This document shows, in pieces, positions 3,001 to 5,555 of a stretch of 5,555 bases of DNA. Within the stretch, counting starts at the first letter, position 1, and every line of letters begins with the position of its first letter. The notes under the pieces were generated by a model. The model worked only from the letters and a program-made list of their open reading frames with translations, did not search any database and was not told where the DNA came from. The translations under genes were made by a program, and so were the position numbers. The DNA is from Fidelibacterota bacterium (GTDB lineage: Bacteria; Fidelibacterota; Fidelibacteria; Fidelibacterales; Fidelibacteraceae), in assembly GCA_030629925.1 (NCBI GenBank), contig DAOVOB010000091.1:1-5555 (forward strand), given 5' to 3'.

Positions 3001-5550
3001 ATGAAATACTCATCAACAATTTTGATCATCCTGAGCGTTTTTGCTCTTTTCTCCTGTTCCATCGAAAGTATGTTTGAACAACCTACGGTTGAGATCACGG
3101 GTTATACGCTGAAAGGCCTTCCGGCTGATACGGCTTTTCTTGATATTGATATGACCGTTCTAAACAACGATCACCGTCAAGTCCATGTTGCCGATGTGGA
3201 TTACTCGATCGTCCTGGAAGGGATTACTTTACCTGATCAGACTGCCATTATCAATCAAGATATGTACCCGGATTCTTCTATGGACATTACCCTGCCCTTG
3301 TCCATGGTCACCTCTGATGCCGTTAAGATCCTGGCTAAACTCGATGCCGGTGAAGAACTTGATTATTCGGTTACCGGACTTTTTCATGTTGACGATCCTG
3401 TTTTTAATTTATTTGATCTCCCGCTCAATGTCTCCGGAACAGCTACCGTAGATGCCGGTTATGAAGATTTTTATGCTATGCCAATTGTCACGGTTGGCGA
3501 GATCAGTGGAAGTTTCACTGCAAATGCTACTGATTCTTATATTTTCGATTTTGAGGTCTCCTGTTTAGTGGAAAATATGGACAGTCGAGGCGTTACCATA
3601 GATGAAGTGGAATATATTGTCTATATCGAAGGCATTCCCTCTGAAAAACATCTTTATTCCGAAAGCTATTCGACAGATCTTGTGATCGCAGGTGACGGTT
3701 CGGATTCACTTACACTGCCAATTATGTTGACTTTAGATGCAACAAGCGGAGCACAATTAGCTGCAGCCATCGACGACGGAAGCATTGATTACTCCGTTGA
3801 AGGTATTTTTCATGCCACAGAAGTTGACAGTATTGAAATTGATTTCACTCTGCCTCTATATATCACAGGTAACATGACTGCTGATATTTTTTCAACTCTT
3901 TTTGTACAACCCACAATTGAAGTTACCGGCTATACACTGAAAGAACTTCCCGGCGATACGACTTATCTTGAAATTGACATGCTTCTCACAAATAATGATA
4001 CACGAACTGCACTTATAGCCGATGTGGAATACCAAGTCGTGATCGAAGATATTACAGCCTTAGAAGAACAAGTTGATATCAATCAAAGCATTGGAGCAAC
4101 ACCGCTTGAATTGACCCTTCCACTGACCCTGATCACCGCTGATGCGGTACAAATTTTGGCTAAATTGGATGCCGGCGAGGAACTGGCTTATAAAGCAAGC
4201 GGAACCTTCCATATCGATGATCCGGTTTTAGAAGCATTTAATCTACCTATCAATATTGAAGGCACAGCCAGTATTGAGGTCGGTTATGAGGAATTTTACG
4301 AACAACCCAATATTGAACTTTTGAATATAAAAGGTGATTTCACCGAAGATACTCAAGGAAATTACATTTTTGATTTCGACGTTACGTGCATGATACAAAA
4401 TATGGACACAAGAAGCGTCACACTGGATGAGATCGAGTATGTTGTTAATATTGAAGGGCTGCTTTCCGAAACACAACTTTATTCCGACAGCTACAGCAAT
4501 CCTTTTACTATTGCTGCAAGCGGTTCAGATTCCTTGACCCTGCCGGTCGTGCTGACCTTGGATGAAACTACCGGTGCTCAATTGGCCCAGGCTATTAAAG
4601 ATGGAACAATCGATTATTCAGTTGAAGGTATCATTTCTATCATAGAAGTCAATGGTTCAACTTTTGAATTCGCATTGCCCATTTACATTACGGGAAATAC
4701 TTCAGCCGATATTTTTGCCGCCCTCTTTGCTCAACCTACGATCGAGGTCACAGGCTATGAATTATTGGAGCTCCCGGGTGATACAACTTTCATGAATATC
4801 ACCATGCTCTTGACCAATAATGATACTCGAACTGCTCATATCTATGATGCTGATTATCAGGTTGTTGTTGATGGCATTTCAGCACTTTCTGAGTATGTGA
4901 TCGTCGATCAGACTATCCCGGTAGATACGATCACCCTAACCATGCCACTTACCTTCCTGACAAGTGACGCCATCCAAATGCTGACAAAACTGGATGAAGG
5001 CGAATCACTGGATTATGTTGTGACCGGAACCTTTCATATCGATGATCCGGTCTTATCCGAATTCGACCTCCCTATTGATATTTCCGGTACCGCTACCATT
5101 GATGTAGGATTTGAAGATTTTTATGAACAACCGGAGGTCACAGTCATTGCTATTGATGGCACATATAAGATCAACGGATTCACCTCCTACACTTTAAATT
5201 TCGATGTAGACTGCTCGGTCCATAATCCGGATTTGCGGGAAGCGACTATTGACGAGGTTGAATATACCGTCACCATCGAAGGCGTAAAATCCAATAAACA
5301 TTATTATTCAAATACCTATTCGACGAATTTTGTTATTGCAGGCAGCGCAACGGAAGCCCTTACTCTGCCGGTTACTTTTAATATTGGTATCTCCGCAGGC
5401 GCCGCACTCGTTGCCGCTGTTGCGGACGGCACAGCCAGCTATGTTGTCGAAGGCACCTTTCGTGTCATTCTGGTCGACGGAACCGCAGCAGATTTTACTC
5501 TGCCGTTATATATTGAGGGATCAGTGCCGGCGACTATGGTCGCGAATTAA
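3001..5550 (+). CDS. Large lipoprotein of six tandem LEA-2/WHy-like domains
   Basis: This complete 849-residue protein starts with a lipoprotein signal: MKYSS, a hydrophobic stretch (6-18) and a lipobox-like LFSC with C19 as the lipidation site. Ser at +2 is compatible with outer-membrane sorting under the E. coli rule. The rest is three copies of a ~275-residue unit (27-302, 303-577, 578-849), each made of an A half and a B half. Every half has the same plan: a QP/MP-x-[IV]-x-[IV] opening, an N-x-D turn (N55-N56-D57, N192-M193-D194, N331, N467, N606, N742-P743-D744), a D-x-[DE]Y-x-[IV] strand, a TLP-type strand, a Y-x-[VA]-x-G strand and a final LP[LI]-x-[IV]-x-G strand. This is the pattern of LEA type 2 (LEA14/WHy) domains, whose NPN motif is here kept best in the last domain. 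Such beta-sandwich domains are linked to stress protection in plants and some bacteria; the role here is unknown. The protein is strongly acidic and has no membrane segment beyond the signal. The family call is by eye; another Ig-like fold is possible. Confidence 0.72.
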   Translation: MKYSSTILIILSVFALFSCSIESMFEQPTVEITGYTLKGLPADTAFLDIDMTVLNNDHRQVHVADVDYSIVLEGITLPDQTAIINQDMYPDSSMDITLPLSMVTSDAVKILAKLDAGEELDYSVTGLFHVDDPVFNLFDLPLNVSGTATVDAGYEDFYAMPIVTVGEISGSFTANATDSYIFDFEVSCLVENMDSRGVTIDEVEYIVYIEGIPSEKHLYSESYSTDLVIAGDGSDSLTLPIMLTLDATSGAQLAAAIDDGSIDYSVEGIFHATEVDSIEIDFTLPLYITGNMTADIFSTLFVQPTIEVTGYTLKELPGDTTYLEIDMLLTNNDTRTALIADVEYQVVIEDITALEEQVDINQSIGATPLELTLPLTLITADAVQILAKLDAGEELAYKASGTFHIDDPVLEAFNLPINIEGTASIEVGYEEFYEQPNIELLNIKGDFTEDTQGNYIFDFDVTCMIQNMDTRSVTLDEIEYVVNIEGLLSETQLYSDSYSNPFTIAASGSDSLTLPVVLTLDETTGAQLAQAIKDGTIDYSVEGIISIIEVNGSTFEFALPIYITGNTSADIFAALFAQPTIEVTGYELLELPGDTTFMNITMLLTNNDTRTAHIYDADYQVVVDGISALSEYVIVDQTIPVDTITLTMPLTFLTSDAIQMLTKLDEGESLDYVVTGTFHIDDPVLSEFDLPIDISGTATIDVGFEDFYEQPEVTVIAIDGTYKINGFTSYTLNFDVDCSVHNPDLREATIDEVEYTVTIEGVKSNKHYYSNTYSTNFVIAGSATEALTLPVTFNIGISAGAALVAAVADGTASYVVEGTFRVILVDGTAADFTLPLYIEGSVPATMVAN
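3079..5547 (+). repeat. Three-fold internal repeat (825-828 bp period) in the lipoprotein gene
   Basis: Units lie at 3079-3906, 3907-4731 and 4732-5547. At protein level landmarks recur at almost exact spacing: C188/C463/C738, the DE-x-EY tyrosines 205/480/755, and the DDPV aspartates 131/406/681, all 275 residues apart. The only register change seen is a single residue in the first A half (Q27 to Q303 is 276). At DNA level the units are well diverged, so the duplication is old. Units 2 and 3 look closer to each other than to unit 1, for example TNNDTRTA in both against LNNDHRQV in the first. Confidence 0.9.
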
Positions 5551-5555
5551 TTGAC

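Noticed and set aside
4243..4476. Minus-strand 77-codon frame inside the lipoprotein gene
   Set aside because: Antisense to a continuous repeat-structured coding region; no ribosome site or promoter.

Overview
The window looks like a chromosomal segment from a moderately AT-rich Gram-negative-type bacterium. A predicted lipoprotein, an MEP-pathway isoprenoid gene and long palindromic repeats between genes fit that picture. The lineage cannot be fixed from the sequence. The IspG is the short (352-residue) two-domain form, which argues against typical Bacteroidetes, Chlorobi or Chlamydiae, whose enzymes usually carry a large inserted domain. A Cloacimonadota-like or related candidate-phylum genome is a guess, not a demonstrated assignment.

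Layout. Positions 1-2501 carry four genes on the minus strand. From the right these are ispG (1443-2501), a 71-residue two-helix membrane protein (1070-1285), a HAD-superfamily hydrolase starting at TTG (132-788), and the first 20 codons of a hotdog-fold acyl-CoA thioesterase-like gene that runs off the left edge (60 to 1). Factor-independent terminators on the minus strand follow the small membrane gene and the HAD gene. Those two genes, and probably the thioesterase-like gene, are therefore largely separate transcription units. On the plus strand, after a 499-bp divergent intergenic region, one large gene (3001-5550) encodes an 849-residue lipoprotein. It is built from three tandem copies of a ~275-residue unit, and each unit consists of two LEA-2/WHy-like domains (six domains, order ABABAB).

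Intergenic DNA. Two direct copies of a ~130-bp imperfect palindromic element (857-983 and 2676-2813) share a 50-bp identical core and bracket the ispG plus small-membrane-gene segment. Both of the genes inside that segment end in a 14-bp tandem duplication (13/14 identical) that overlaps the stop codon. Other short direct repeats fill the remaining spacers, and a GC-rich palindromic patch lies at 2561-2640.

Functional links between the genes are weak. IspG is housekeeping (isoprenoid precursors), the HAD protein is probably a sugar-phosphate or small-phosphoester phosphatase, and the thioesterase-like gene is probably housekeeping acyl-CoA hydrolysis. The lipoprotein is the most unusual object. 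It is probably anchored in the outer membrane and possibly related to stress protection or envelope binding, but its role is unknown. No CRISPR array, transposase, rRNA or tRNA was seen.
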